Positions 10,139 to 19,168 of a DNA stretch of 64,000 nucleotides are shown in pieces. A model generated the notes under the pieces. The model saw nothing but the letters and a program-made list of their open reading frames with translations, searched no databases and was not told where the DNA came from. The first letter of the stretch is position 1. Each line of letters opens with the position of its first letter. Made by a program: the position numbers and the translations under genes. Source of the stretch: Agreia sp. COWG (GTDB taxonomy: Bacteria; Actinomycetota; Actinomycetes; Actinomycetales; Microbacteriaceae); contig NZ_LR882035.1 of the NCBI RefSeq assembly GCF_904528075.1, positions 1,612,001 to 1,676,000 on the forward strand, in the 5' to 3' direction.

Positions 10139-12223
10139 GTGGCATCGTCTGACTATTCCGCCAGGCACCTGTCTGTGCTCGAGGGCCTCGAGGCCGTCCG
10201 CAAGCGTCCGGGGATGTACATCGGTTCGACGGATTCCCGCGGGCTGATGCACTGCGTGTGGGAGATCATCGACAACTCCGTCGACGAAGCGCTCGGCGGC
10301 CACGGCTCCGAGATCGAGATCCAGCTTCATGCGGACTCGAGCGTCGAAGTGCGAGACAGGGCCCGGGGCATCCCGGTCGACATCGAGCCGAAGACGGGTC
10401 TGTCAGGAGTCGAGGTCGTGTTCACGAAGCTGCACGCGGGCGGAAAGTTCGGCTCTGGCTCGTATGCCGCATCCGGCGGCCTGCACGGCGTCGGTGCCTC
10501 GGTCGTGAACGCCCTCTCGGAGCGCCTCGACGTCGAGGTCGACCGCGACGGCAAGACCTACGCCATGTCGTTCCATCGCGGCGAGCCCGGGGTCTTCGAC
10601 GACAAGGGCTCCACGCCGACACCGGATGCGCCGTTCACCCCGTTCGTCAACGGGAGCGAGCTGCGCGTGGTCGGCAAGGTACGCCGCGGCGTGACCGGTA
10701 CCCGCATCCGGTATTGGGCAGACCGGCAGATCTTCTCGAGCACCGCGCGCTTTCAAACCGAAGAACTCTTCGATCGGGCGCGCCAGACGGCGTTCCTCGT
10801 ACCAGGGCTCTCGATCGGCATCACCGATGAGAGAGGCGAAGAGCCGAGGCGCGATGCCTTCCGCTTCGACGGCGGCATCGCTGAGTTCGTCGAGCATCTG
10901 GCCTCGGATTCGGGGGTGACGGAGACATGGCGGCTACAGGGAACGGGAACGTTCACCGAGACCGTTCCGGTGCTCTCGCCCCAGGGCGCGATGGTGCCCA
11001 CCGAGCTCAGCAGGGAGTGTGAGGTCGACCTCGCCATGCGCTGGGGCACGGGCTACGAGACGACGTTCCGCAGTTTCGTCAACATCATCTCGACACCGAA
11101 GGGCGGAACCCACCAGGCGGGTTTCGAGGCCGGGCTCCTCAAATTCATGCGCCAGGCGGTCGAGGCCAACGCTCGACGCCTGAAAGCGGGCACCGACAAG
11201 CTCGAGAAAGACGATGTCCTCGCCGGCCTCACCGCCGTGCTCACCGTGCGCCTGCCCGAGCCGCAGTTCGAAGGCCAGACGAAGGAGATCCTCGGGACGC
11301 CGGCCGTGCGCAACATCGTCTCCCAGGTCGTGGCAAAGGGTCTGAAGGAGCGGTTCGACTCCACGAAGAGAGACGACAAGACGCAGACGGCGCTCGTGCT
11401 CGACAAGGTCGTCGCCGAGATGAAGTCCCGCATCTCGGCCCGGGCTCACAAGGAGACCCAACGACGCAAGAACGCGCTCGAGTCGTCGTCGCTTCCGGCG
11501 AAGCTCGTGGACTGCCGCTCCAACGACGTTGCCCTGAGCGAGCTCATGATCGTCGAGGGAGACTCCGCGCTCGGCACGGCGAAGTCCGCGCGCAACAGCG
11601 AGTTCCAAGCGCTGCTGCCCATCCGGGGAAAGATCCTGAACGTTCAGAAGGCATCGGTCTCCGACATGCTCGGCAATGCGGAGTGCGCCTCCATCATCCA
11701 GGTCATCGGCGCCGGATCGGGCCGCTCGTTCGACCTGTCCTCGGCGCGCTACGGCAAGATCATCCTGATGAGCGACGCCGATGTCGACGGCGCCCACATC
11801 CGCACGCTTCTGCTCACCCTCTTCTTTCGGTATATGAGGCCTCTCGTCGAAGACGGACGGGTCTATGCCGCTGTACCACCGCTTCATCGGGTCGTGGTCA
11901 TGAACCCCGGAACGAAGCCGAACGAGACGATCTACACCTACTCGGAGGCCGAGCTGCACACACTGCTCGCCCAGCTCGACAAGTCGAAGAAGCGTTACCA
12001 GGATCCTATTCAGCGCTACAAAGGGTTGGGCGAGATGGATGCGGATCAGCTGGCCACGACGACCATGGATAAGCGCCACCGCACCCTACGGCGGGTCGGC
12101 ATCCGTGATGCCGAGCGCGCGGAACGCACCTTCGACCTGCTGATGGGAGACGATGTAGCGCCCCGCAAGGAGTTCATCATCGCGGGTTCCGAAGGCATGT
12201 CCCGGGAGCGCATCGATACATGA
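10139..12223 (+). CDS. parE: DNA topoisomerase IV subunit B
   Basis: ATPase subunit partnering ParC. 694 residues from the GTG at 10139, which has AGGAG 5 nt upstream; an upstream ATG at 10094 has no such site. The GHKL ATPase domain is visible at the N-terminus (RKRPGMYIG, EIIDNSVDEAL, GLHGVGASVVNAL). A transducer domain follows, then a TOPRIM domain with LMIVEGDSALGTAKSARN and DADVDGAHI, and the C-terminal RYKGLGEMDADQL tail. All key residues look intact. Convergent with the alanine racemase gene, 31 bp away. Confidence 0.95.
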   Translation: MASSDYSARHLSVLEGLEAVRKRPGMYIGSTDSRGLMHCVWEIIDNSVDEALGGHGSEIEIQLHADSSVEVRDRARGIPVDIEPKTGLSGVEVVFTKLHAGGKFGSGSYAASGGLHGVGASVVNALSERLDVEVDRDGKTYAMSFHRGEPGVFDDKGSTPTPDAPFTPFVNGSELRVVGKVRRGVTGTRIRYWADRQIFSSTARFQTEELFDRARQTAFLVPGLSIGITDERGEEPRRDAFRFDGGIAEFVEHLASDSGVTETWRLQGTGTFTETVPVLSPQGAMVPTELSRECEVDLAMRWGTGYETTFRSFVNIISTPKGGTHQAGFEAGLLKFMRQAVEANARRLKAGTDKLEKDDVLAGLTAVLTVRLPEPQFEGQTKEILGTPAVRNIVSQVVAKGLKERFDSTKRDDKTQTALVLDKVVAEMKSRISARAHKETQRRKNALESSSLPAKLVDCRSNDVALSELMIVEGDSALGTAKSARNSEFQALLPIRGKILNVQKASVSDMLGNAECASIIQVIGAGSGRSFDLSSARYGKIILMSDADVDGAHIRTLLLTLFFRYMRPLVEDGRVYAAVPPLHRVVVMNPGTKPNETIYTYSEAELHTLLAQLDKSKKRYQDPIQRYKGLGEMDADQLATTTMDKRHRTLRRVGIRDAERAERTFDLLMGDDVAPRKEFIIAGSEGMSRERIDT

Positions 12224-12254
12224 TGCGCGATCCGAATTCTGCCAGCGACCCCGG

Positions 12255-13364
12255 CTATATGTAGCGGCGTGGGATGCGTGCGCTGAGGCGGACGACGAGC
12301 TCCTCAGACATCGTCTGCGATGCTTCGCCCCACTGTTGCAGCGTCTGCTCGCCGTCGTCACCCGGGCCCCACAGCGTTGCTGTGTCACCCACCTCGACGC
12401 CGCCGAGGGCGTCGTCGAGCTCGACCCAGAGCCGGTCTACTTCGAGTGGCCCTGTGACGGGTCGTCGGATGCCCCTGATCGCCACACTGGCCCGGCCAGG
12501 GGCCAGCGTGGGAAGTCCGTCGCCGTAGCCCAGGCCGATGGCCGCGCGGCGGGCGCCGGCGGTCGTGTCGATCCGTGTCACCGGGGCACGCAGCGTCATG
12601 GCCTGGCGCAGCCCCATCTGTGCGGCGGAGGGGCCGTCACCCGGGGGCAGCCCGTAGAGGAACGCGCCGAACCGCACGAGGTCGAAGCGCGCGTCGGCTC
12701 GAGCGAATCCGGCCGCACTGGCTGCGAGATGACGCAGCCGGATATCTGCACCCAGATCAGCCGCCACCGCGTTCGCCGCCGTGAAGCGGGAGATCGACAG
12801 GGAGTCTTCCTCGTCGCTCGCCTCCGCTATGTGGGTCCAGCTCGCGACCAGTGTCACAAGGCCAGAGCGCTCCAGCTCGATCGCGCGGGACACCAGGCCG
12901 GGCCATTCCTCAGGGCTCGCGCCATTGCGGTGCAGCCCCGTGTCGATCTTGAGGTGCACGCGAGCGGGCCGCGCCGAGGTGGAGGAGGCCGCGATGGCCT
13001 CGAGCTGGGCGAGCGTCGAGACGCCGAGGTCGATCGACTGCTCGACGGCACGCACGTAGTCCTCGCGGGGGCTCAGTAACCAGGCGAAGAGCCGGATGTC
13101 GTGGCCGACGCCTGACTCGCGGATGGCCAGGGCCGTCGGTATGTCGAGCCCGCCCACCCAGGTGATGCCGGCATCCATTGCCGTTCGAACCACGGGAAGG
13201 AGACCGTGCCCGTAGGCATCGTTCTTCACGACGGCCATGACCGCGCTCGGGGCCACCGCGGTGCGGAGCGCCTCGATGTTGTGGCGCACGGCCGAGAGGT
13301 CGACGACCAGGTCGACACCCGCCGTGTTCTCAGCGAGGAGAGAAGAGGTCTCTGTGTCGTTCAT
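12255..13364 (-). CDS. alr: Alanine racemase, full length, with unusual C-terminal domain
   Basis: PLP enzyme of 369 residues. Lys47 in AVVKNDAYGHG is the PLP lysine; TGLHRNG and LVRFGAFLYG carry the usual barrel arginines; Tyr280 in GLGYGDG matches the second catalytic base. The substrate-site segment, normally GRxSMDQ, reads GPLEVDRLW, so the usual Met is missing. The ATG overlaps the stop of the truncated paralogue by ATGA, so the two are coupled and probably made in equal amounts. Alanine racemases place Lys and Tyr from opposite subunits in one active site, so a mixed dimer is conceivable. It could be the cell's alanine racemase or act on another amino acid; position within a Mur-ligase cluster supports a wall role. 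Confidence 0.85.
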   Translation of the reverse strand: MNDTETSSLLAENTAGVDLVVDLSAVRHNIEALRTAVAPSAVMAVVKNDAYGHGLLPVVRTAMDAGITWVGGLDIPTALAIRESGVGHDIRLFAWLLSPREDYVRAVEQSIDLGVSTLAQLEAIAASSTSARPARVHLKIDTGLHRNGASPEEWPGLVSRAIELERSGLVTLVASWTHIAEASDEEDSLSISRFTAANAVAADLGADIRLRHLAASAAGFARADARFDLVRFGAFLYGLPPGDGPSAAQMGLRQAMTLRAPVTRIDTTAGARRAAIGLGYGDGLPTLAPGRASVAIRGIRRPVTGPLEVDRLWVELDDALGGVEVGDTATLWGPGDDGEQTLQQWGEASQTMSEELVVRLSARIPRRYI

Positions 13365-14137
13365 CGATAACTCCGAATGATGCGGTCGCCGAGTGTCGAG
13401 GTGACCTCTGCCCCGGTCTTGTGCAGAGCCCGCGCCCACTCGCTCGGCGAAGGATGCCCATGGGCGGGATCGCCGAACAACACCGCGGTCTCGCCGATCT
13501 GTACCGGAGCATCTCCGACGTCGATCATGAAGACGTCCATCGCTACTCGACCCGCGATGGGGTGGAGAGCGCTGTGAAGCCAGACGACTCCCCCGTCGCA
13601 CGCGTGCCTGTCGATGCCGTCGCTGTAGCCGAGAGAGACCATGGCCAGAGTGGTGTCACTGCGGGTCGTGTAGACGTAGCCGTAAGACACTCCTTCGCCA
13701 CCGCCGACCCGCTTGGTCGCAAGGATGGTGGCTTCGAGCGTCATGGAGGGAACGAGACCGCGCCCTGCTGGATCGGGTACCGTCTCGGAGTCGAGACCGA
13801 ACAATTCGGGGCCGAGCAGAAATGCCTCTCGGAGTTCGGAGTGTGCTCCGACGGGGCCGCGCAGGGTGATCACCGGCATGTCGATCCCCGCGTCGGCCAG
13901 TTGCGCCGCGTCATCGGGTCGCGAGACGACAAGCGCGTCTACGCCCGCATCACCCAGGATGGCAGCGACCGACGCTGCCCCGTGGCCGTAGGCATCCGCC
14001 CGCAGATCGGCGACGACGCGGCGTGAGCCGGAGTCCTCGCCGACGAGAACGTGAGCGTTCCGGCGTAGCACGTCGAGGTCGATGAGCGCACGCCTCAGTG
14101 GCTGAGGCCCCTCGAACTCGGTAACCGGAATGACCAT
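13361..14137 (-). CDS. Truncated alanine-racemase-like protein without PLP lysine
   Basis: 258 residues, about 110 shorter than alanine racemases. The N-terminal barrel strands are present (ALIDLDVLRRNAHVL), but the PLP lysine is Arg46 (ADLRADAYGHG). The middle of the barrel, including the segments for the active-site arginines, is absent. From about residue 125 the C-terminal domain is canonical: Tyr171 in LGYSDG and a normal AGRVAMD segment. This is the reverse of the downstream alr, which has the Lys but an altered C-terminal segment. The open frame is clean and coupled on both sides (3 bp after the GatD-like gene, ATGA into alr), so it looks selected rather than decayed. Best guess: a non-catalytic partner or regulatory subunit of Alr. 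Confidence 0.8.
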   Translation of the reverse strand: MVIPVTEFEGPQPLRRALIDLDVLRRNAHVLVGEDSGSRRVVADLRADAYGHGAASVAAILGDAGVDALVVSRPDDAAQLADAGIDMPVITLRGPVGAHSELREAFLLGPELFGLDSETVPDPAGRGLVPSMTLEATILATKRVGGGEGVSYGYVYTTRSDTTLAMVSLGYSDGIDRHACDGGVVWLHSALHPIAGRVAMDVFMIDVGDAPVQIGETAVLFGDPAHGHPSPSEWARALHKTGAEVTSTLGDRIIRSYR

Positions 14138-14140
14138 GGC

Positions 14141-14890
14141 TCAGATAGTGGTGAAGACGCTCTTGACGTTCGCGACGATGACCTCGCGGGACTTCGCCGC
14201 GAGTCGATCGAGTTCAGCGTGGCGTGTCGAGGTCGCGTATGCCTCGTCACGACGCTCGAGGGCCGACCTGATGAGGGCATCGGCCAGTGCAGGGTTCAGG
14301 GGAAGCACCGGTCCCTTGGTCTGCGTGGCGATGGACGCCCCAGAGATCACTCCCTCTCGCCCGTTGCCGTTGCCGCCGCCGCTCGTGACGACGCCGAGCG
14401 GAACCGCGCCCTGCTCGAGCACCCACTCCGACGCGTTGTCCTCGAATCCGACGATGGTGCCGTGTGCGGACTCGACCACGATGTAGCCGACCTGACGGGG
14501 AACGCCACGTCGCGCGGAGAAGGGAAAGACGGCAATGCCTTCGATGACCGTACCGTCGGCCACAGTGATGCCGGAGCCCAAGAGCTCGGCGCCCGCCCCG
14601 ACGGCGAAGAACGGAACACCTTCAGAGGCGAGGGCCCGAAGTGCATCGCGATTCGACAGCAGATCGGAGTGGACAGCCCTGACCGCGGAGACGGGCCCGT
14701 TTCCGACGACGACGATATCGGCATCGGTCTTCAGCCGATCGCCGACCTCGTGGCGGACGACGCTCACGGAGTGTCCGGCACGCTCCAGACGAGTCGACAG
14801 AGCCGTGACGTTGCCGCGCTCACCGCTCGCCTCGAGCTCGTTCGGATACAGCTCGAGGATGGTCACGGAGATTCCCGACGATGCACTCAA
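14141..14890 (-). CDS. gatD: GatD-like protein lacking glutaminase residues
   Basis: In other bacteria GatD supplies ammonia from glutamine to MurT for amidation of D-Glu in lipid II. The fold matches over about 249 residues (LELYPNELEASGERGNV, GTIVGFEDN, GPVLPLNPALAD). By hand alignment to Staphylococcus GatD, the nucleophile Cys of ICGGYQ is Gly98 (AVGAGAE) and the catalytic His of TYLHGP is Lys192 (ATQTKGP), so it cannot work as a glutaminase. TTG at 14888-14890 overlaps the murT stop and has GGAGG 7 nt upstream; GTG at 14864-14866 is an alternative. It stays coupled to the MurT-like gene, implying a retained non-glutaminase role in that complex. Confidence 0.78.
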   Translation of the reverse strand: MSASSGISVTILELYPNELEASGERGNVTALSTRLERAGHSVSVVRHEVGDRLKTDADIVVVGNGPVSAVRAVHSDLLSNRDALRALASEGVPFFAVGAGAELLGSGITVADGTVIEGIAVFPFSARRGVPRQVGYIVVESAHGTIVGFEDNASEWVLEQGAVPLGVVTSGGGNGNGREGVISGASIATQTKGPVLPLNPALADALIRSALERRDEAYATSTRHAELDRLAAKSREVIVANVKSVFTTI

Positions 14891-16167
14891 AAGGAGACCT
14901 CCATGTCGCCGTACCCGATGATCTTGCGCGCAAGCATCATCTGTTCGTAATTCACGACCCACGTCTTGTGGCCCGAAGCGGGGGCGGGAAGCGCGCGCAT
15001 CAGCTCGATCGCCTTCTTCAGATCGGGTTCGATCGTGCCGACAGGAATGCCCTCGTGCTCGAGCCGCAGGGCGAACTGCCACGCCTTGGCGCCGGTCAGG
15101 ACATCGACGTGGTCGAGCTTGTCGAAATCGATGTCGTAGAGCCACGAGACGTCGGGTGTGCCCTCGTCGATGGCGACCATGACCTGTTCCGGAGGCTGCG
15201 GAAGCGCGTCGAGGTTGAGCTGCAGACTCGCCGCGTTCTTGAACATGACGAACTCGACCTTCTCGGAGCCGAAGTCGAGCAGTTCGCCGCGACCGTAGGC
15301 CGGCGTCATCGCGGAGAACGCGGCCACAGCCCGGCCGAGATCGAACTCGGTGCCGAGCACCTTGGCAGCGGTGGCGATGGCTGCGGCGGCGTCGACACCG
15401 TAGTGCAGGCCCTTGGCTGGCAGGGCGATGTGCACCAGCACGCCGTCGACCTTCACCCGGGCGCCGGTCGCATCCCAGGAATCCAGCTCCACCAGGGCAG
15501 GAAGAGTGACACCCGCAGACTGCTCGCGGTGATTGGCGGCATTGAACAACCCGTGCGGCGATTTTGCGACGAGCTTCTCGCTGGCGCCGAAATAGGTGAC
15601 GTCGGGGGTGGGGTGGCCCGCCGATTCGAGGATCTCGCCGATCTTCGAGAGGTACGCGTCGTCGCGGTTGCTGATCACGTGAGCTGTGGCGATGGCAGCC
15701 GTGTCGAGCATCATGTCGGCCACGACCTCGGTCTCGTAGAACCGATAGAGCTGGTCTACCTGCACGTTGAGCATCAGGATGGTCGAGGGAAGAAGGGTCT
15801 TCGAGAGCTCGAGAGCGAATGCCTCATCGACCTCGAGGATGCCGATGTCGGCCTTCAATCGGCCGGTCACGCTGACCTCGCTCAACAGCGCCGAGGAGAT
15901 TCCCTGGGGAAGGTTGGCGCCGGAGGGGTTGGTGAAGACCGTGAGGCCGTGTCCGCGCAGTACCTCGGTGAGCATGTGCGTCGTCGTGGACTTGCCGTTC
16001 GAGCCGAGCACGAAAACGATGCCGTACTCGAACTGGGCAACCATGTCTCGAATGAAGCCGGGCGCGAGCTTGTTGACGATGAATCCGGGCAACGCGGAGC
16101 CGCCGCCGCGGGCACGGGTGATAGCCCGTACCGCGCGGCCGACGAGGACCGGCGCGATGTAGCGCAT
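14887..16167 (-). CDS. murT: MurT-like Mur ligase without zinc ribbon
   Basis: Mur ligase family protein of 426 residues. A P-loop VLGSNGKSTTTHML lies near residue 56; ILEVDEAFA and the C-terminal DVSWLYDIDF block are MurT hallmarks. Canonical MurT carries a four-Cys zinc ribbon in its central domain; this protein contains no cysteine at all, and the NDNxADGRD segment before DVSW is shortened to IDEGTPD. ATP-dependent activation of a peptidoglycan carboxyl, probably D-Glu, is expected from the family. The amine donor is unlikely to be glutamine-derived ammonia given the GatD partner. The start lies 7 bp after rpoD; the frame upstream is inside rpoD and is not credited. Confidence 0.82.
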   Translation of the reverse strand: MRYIAPVLVGRAVRAITRARGGGSALPGFIVNKLAPGFIRDMVAQFEYGIVFVLGSNGKSTTTHMLTEVLRGHGLTVFTNPSGANLPQGISSALLSEVSVTGRLKADIGILEVDEAFALELSKTLLPSTILMLNVQVDQLYRFYETEVVADMMLDTAAIATAHVISNRDDAYLSKIGEILESAGHPTPDVTYFGASEKLVAKSPHGLFNAANHREQSAGVTLPALVELDSWDATGARVKVDGVLVHIALPAKGLHYGVDAAAAIATAAKVLGTEFDLGRAVAAFSAMTPAYGRGELLDFGSEKVEFVMFKNAASLQLNLDALPQPPEQVMVAIDEGTPDVSWLYDIDFDKLDHVDVLTGAKAWQFALRLEHEGIPVGTIEPDLKKAIELMRALPAPASGHKTWVVNYEQMMLARKIIGYGDMEVSF

Positions 16168-16174
16168 TCCGGGC

Positions 16175-17560
16175 CTACTCGAGGTAGTCGCGCAGTGACT
16201 GCGAACGGGACGGGTGGCGCAGCTTCGCCATCGTCTTCGACTCGATCTGACGGATGCGCTCACGCGTCACGCCGAACGTGTCACCGATCTGGTCGAGGGT
16301 CTTCGGCATGCCGTCGCCGAGACCGAATCGCATGCGGATGACGCCCGCTTCGCGTTCGGAGAGCGAATCGAGAAGGGACTCGAGCTGCTTCTGGAGCATG
16401 GTGAAGCCCACGGCGTCGGCGGGAACGACCGCCTCGGTGTCCTCGATCAGGTCACCGAACTCGCTGTCGCCGTCTTCTCCGAGCGGGGTGTGCAGCGAGA
16501 TCGGCTCGCGGCCGTACTTCTGTACCTCGACGACCTTCTCGGGCGTCATGTCGAGTTCGCGCGACAGCTCCTCGGGCGTGGGCTCGCGGCCCAGGTCCTG
16601 CAGCATCTGTCGCTGAACGCGGGCCAGCTTGTTGATGACCTCGACCATGTGCACCGGAATACGGATGGTGCGGGCCTGGTCTGCCATGGCGCGAGTGATC
16701 GCCTGGCGGATCCACCAGGTCGCATACGTCGAGAACTTGAAGCCCTTGGTGTAATCGAACTTCTCGACGGCGCGGATGAGGCCCAGGTTTCCCTCCTGGA
16801 TGAGGTCGAGGAACTGCATTCCACGACCCGTGTAGCGCTTCGCGAGGCTGACGACGAGCCGCAGGTTGGCGCCGAGCAGATGGCTCTTCGCACGGGCGCC
16901 GTCGCGGGCGACCCACTGCAGTTCACGGCCGTAGGCAGACTTCTTCTCTGCTTCGCTCATGGTCGACATGGTGTCTTCTGCGAAGAGACCGGCCTCGATG
17001 CGCATGGCGAGTTCGACTTCCTCGGCCGCGTTCAGAAGCGCGACCTTGCCGATCTGCTTCAGGTAGTCCTTGACGGGGTCGGCCGTGGCGCCGGTGATCG
17101 CCGTGGAGTACACGGGCACGTCGCTGTCGTCGTCGGCGTCGGAGATGACGAGGGCGCCAGCCGGAAGAACGATCTCCGCTGCGGGCTTCGGCGAGTTCTC
17201 GTCGCCCTCCTCGTCGTTGGCGGTGTCATCGTCGTCTGCCACGACCTCGACGACGACCTCGACGTCTGCCGTCTCGTCGTCAGAAGAGGGGCCGTCAGAC
17301 TCTGCAGCAGCCTTCGCCTTCTTGGCGGCGGCTGCGGTCTTGGCGGCCGCTGCCTTCGTGGGCGCTTTGGCAGCAGCGGTCTTAGCGGCGGGGGCCTTGG
17401 CGGCCGTCGACTTAGCCGCGGTGCTCTTGGTCGCTGGAGCCTTCGCGGCCGGAGCCTTCGCAGCCGTCTTGGCGGCGGCCGCCTTGGTAGCCGGCTTGGA
17501 CGCTACGACTGCCTCGTCGGGCGCCGATTCGAGTGTTGTGGTTGATTTGCGGGTGGCCAT
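16175..17560 (-). CDS. rpoD: Primary RNA polymerase sigma factor (RpoD/HrdB type)
   Basis: Housekeeping sigma-70 of 461 residues. An Ala/Lys/Pro-rich N-terminus of about 100 residues is followed by an Asp/Glu-rich stretch. Region 1.2 ([23 protein letters not shown]), region 2 ([26 protein letters not shown] with [15 protein letters not shown]), region 3 and region 4 ([21 protein letters not shown]) are all intact. AAGGTGA precedes the ATG at 17558-17560, five codons inside a longer frame. The MurT-like gene follows after 7 bp, so the wall cluster may share its transcript. Confidence 0.96.
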   Translation of the reverse strand: MATRKSTTTLESAPDEAVVASKPATKAAAAKTAAKAPAAKAPATKSTAAKSTAAKAPAAKTAAAKAPTKAAAAKTAAAAKKAKAAAESDGPSSDDETADVEVVVEVVADDDDTANDEEGDENSPKPAAEIVLPAGALVISDADDDSDVPVYSTAITGATADPVKDYLKQIGKVALLNAAEEVELAMRIEAGLFAEDTMSTMSEAEKKSAYGRELQWVARDGARAKSHLLGANLRLVVSLAKRYTGRGMQFLDLIQEGNLGLIRAVEKFDYTKGFKFSTYATWWIRQAITRAMADQARTIRIPVHMVEVINKLARVQRQMLQDLGREPTPEELSRELDMTPEKVVEVQKYGREPISLHTPLGEDGDSEFGDLIEDTEAVVPADAVGFTMLQKQLESLLDSLSEREAGVIRMRFGLGDGMPKTLDQIGDTFGVTRERIRQIESKTMAKLRHPSRSQSLRDYLE

Positions 17561-17773
17561 ACGATCACCTTTCACGCCGGTCTCACCGGGTGGGTTCCGA
17601 CTCTCACAAGTCGATGCCGATTAGAGGCTGGAGTTGTTTTCTGACATTACTAAGACCCATGTCAAGTGCGTGGTTTCTCTGCGTCTGGTTTGCCGGACGC
17701 CCTGCACAAGAACGGGTCTCGATTTACCATTATTGCACGGAAAGCAGCAACGAGCCGCCGCCGGGCGGCTGGC

Positions 17774-19090
17774 CTAGCGGCGCCTGCGAGACCACTTCCC
17801 CATCAGTGCAACCCAGAGGGGGGCCACAGATATTCCCTCGTCCTCCTGCAGCCGTCGCCTCGTTCGGGCCCGGGCGCGCAATAGGAAGACCACGCCCGTG
17901 CCGATGACCAGGTACTGCACGGCGAATGCCAGGCGGAACGCGTCCATCTCGTAGAGGCTCGACGTGAGTCCCGCATCGAATTGGGCGTCGAGGATGACAC
18001 CGATCAGGAACAGCATGACGAAGCTGGCCATGAATCCGCCCACGTTCACCACCCCGTTCGCCGAGCCGAGTGATCGAGGCGGATTGAACGAGCGCGCGAA
18101 GTCGAAGCCGATGAGCGAGCCCGGCCCGCCGACTCCCAGGGTGACGAGCAGGATGACGATGAGCCAGACGGGCGGAACCCCCGGCCACAACAGAACGGCG
18201 GCCCACACGACACCGAGTGCGCTGGTGATTCCGAGCACGAGGTTCGATCGCCGAAGGGGATACCGAGCGCTGAGCAGGCCGAGGATCGGGCCGGCGACGA
18301 TTCCCGATGCCACGACCACCACGAGCAGACCGGATGCGACACCCCGGTCGAGCCCCACCGCCGAGACGAGAAAGGGGAAGCCCCAGAAGATCGTGAAGAC
18401 CGTGCCCGAGGACTGGCTGACGAAATGCGACCAGAACCCGAGCTGAGTTCCCGGCCTCTTCAGTGTGGGACCGAGCATCTGCAAGGCCTCCGTGAGACTC
18501 GACGCCCGAGCCTGGCCGACCGCATCCGCTGGCCTGTCGCGCAGCAGCACGATGGCAAGGACGAACGCGACGAACGCGACGGCCGCGGCGCTTGAGAAGG
18601 CCGGCGTCCATCCGAAACTGTGCAGCACGAGGGCGAAGGGAAGAGCCGAGAGCACCTGACCCAGCTGGCCGATGTTGCCGATCCACTGGCTGAGCTGCGG
18701 AACGATCGGGCCGCTGAACCAGGCATTGACCAGGCGGATGACCGAGATGAACACCGCGGCATCACCGGCCCCGACGAAGACGCGCCCGAGGATCGCTGTG
18801 GGGATATCCTGCGCTATCGAGAGGGTGAGCTGGCCCAGGACCATAAGCCCACAGCCCGCAGTGATGAGCCAGGTGGGCCCCACCCGGTCGATGAGAATGC
18901 CGACGGGAATCTGCAGGCCCGCGTAGACGATGAGCTGAACGACCGCCAACGTCGACAGCAGGGCCGCAGAGGAATGGAAACGATCAGCGGCGTCGACGCC
19001 GGCCACGCCGAGAGTCGTGCGCTGCATGACGGCGGTCATGTAGATCACTGCACCGACACCGAAGACAAGCCAGGCGCGTCGAGAATTCAC
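17774..19090 (-). CDS. Major facilitator superfamily transporter
   Basis: 438 residues with about 12 hydrophobic segments. The first helix, WLVFGVGAVIYMTAVMQRTTLGVAG, resembles the metabolite:proton symporter and nitrate/sulfonate-type MFS group. LIDRVGPTWLI is the usual loop 2-3 motif. Cargo cannot be told from sequence. The C-terminus is basic and cytosolic. The GTG at 19088-19090 has TAGGAT 6 nt upstream, indicating a leaderless mRNA. Between its stop and rpoD lie 213 bp holding the rpoD promoter region; no other gene is seen there. Confidence 0.87.
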   Translation of the reverse strand: MNSRRAWLVFGVGAVIYMTAVMQRTTLGVAGVDAADRFHSSAALLSTLAVVQLIVYAGLQIPVGILIDRVGPTWLITAGCGLMVLGQLTLSIAQDIPTAILGRVFVGAGDAAVFISVIRLVNAWFSGPIVPQLSQWIGNIGQLGQVLSALPFALVLHSFGWTPAFSSAAAVAFVAFVLAIVLLRDRPADAVGQARASSLTEALQMLGPTLKRPGTQLGFWSHFVSQSSGTVFTIFWGFPFLVSAVGLDRGVASGLLVVVVASGIVAGPILGLLSARYPLRRSNLVLGITSALGVVWAAVLLWPGVPPVWLIVILLVTLGVGGPGSLIGFDFARSFNPPRSLGSANGVVNVGGFMASFVMLFLIGVILDAQFDAGLTSSLYEMDAFRLAFAVQYLVIGTGVVFLLRARARTRRRLQEDEGISVAPLWVALMGKWSRRRR

Positions 19091-19096
19091 TCTCCG

Positions 19097-19102
19097 ATCC
19101 TA
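19097..19102 (-). promoter_or_regulatory. -10 hexamer of the MFS gene (leaderless type)
   Basis: TAGGAT on the minus strand ends 6 nt before the GTG start, with no separate ribosome-binding site. Confidence 0.5.
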
Positions 19103-19168
19103 CGGTCGGCCGTGAACACCCTCGGTGTCGCGCCGCCCAACGGTGGCCGGCGACGCCGGGCCGCGTTC

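Noticed and set aside
17070..17624. Ala-rich plus-strand frame with membrane-like look
   Set aside because: Antisense of the sigma-factor Ala/Lys repeats; hydrophobicity is a mirror effect of GCN/AAG codons.
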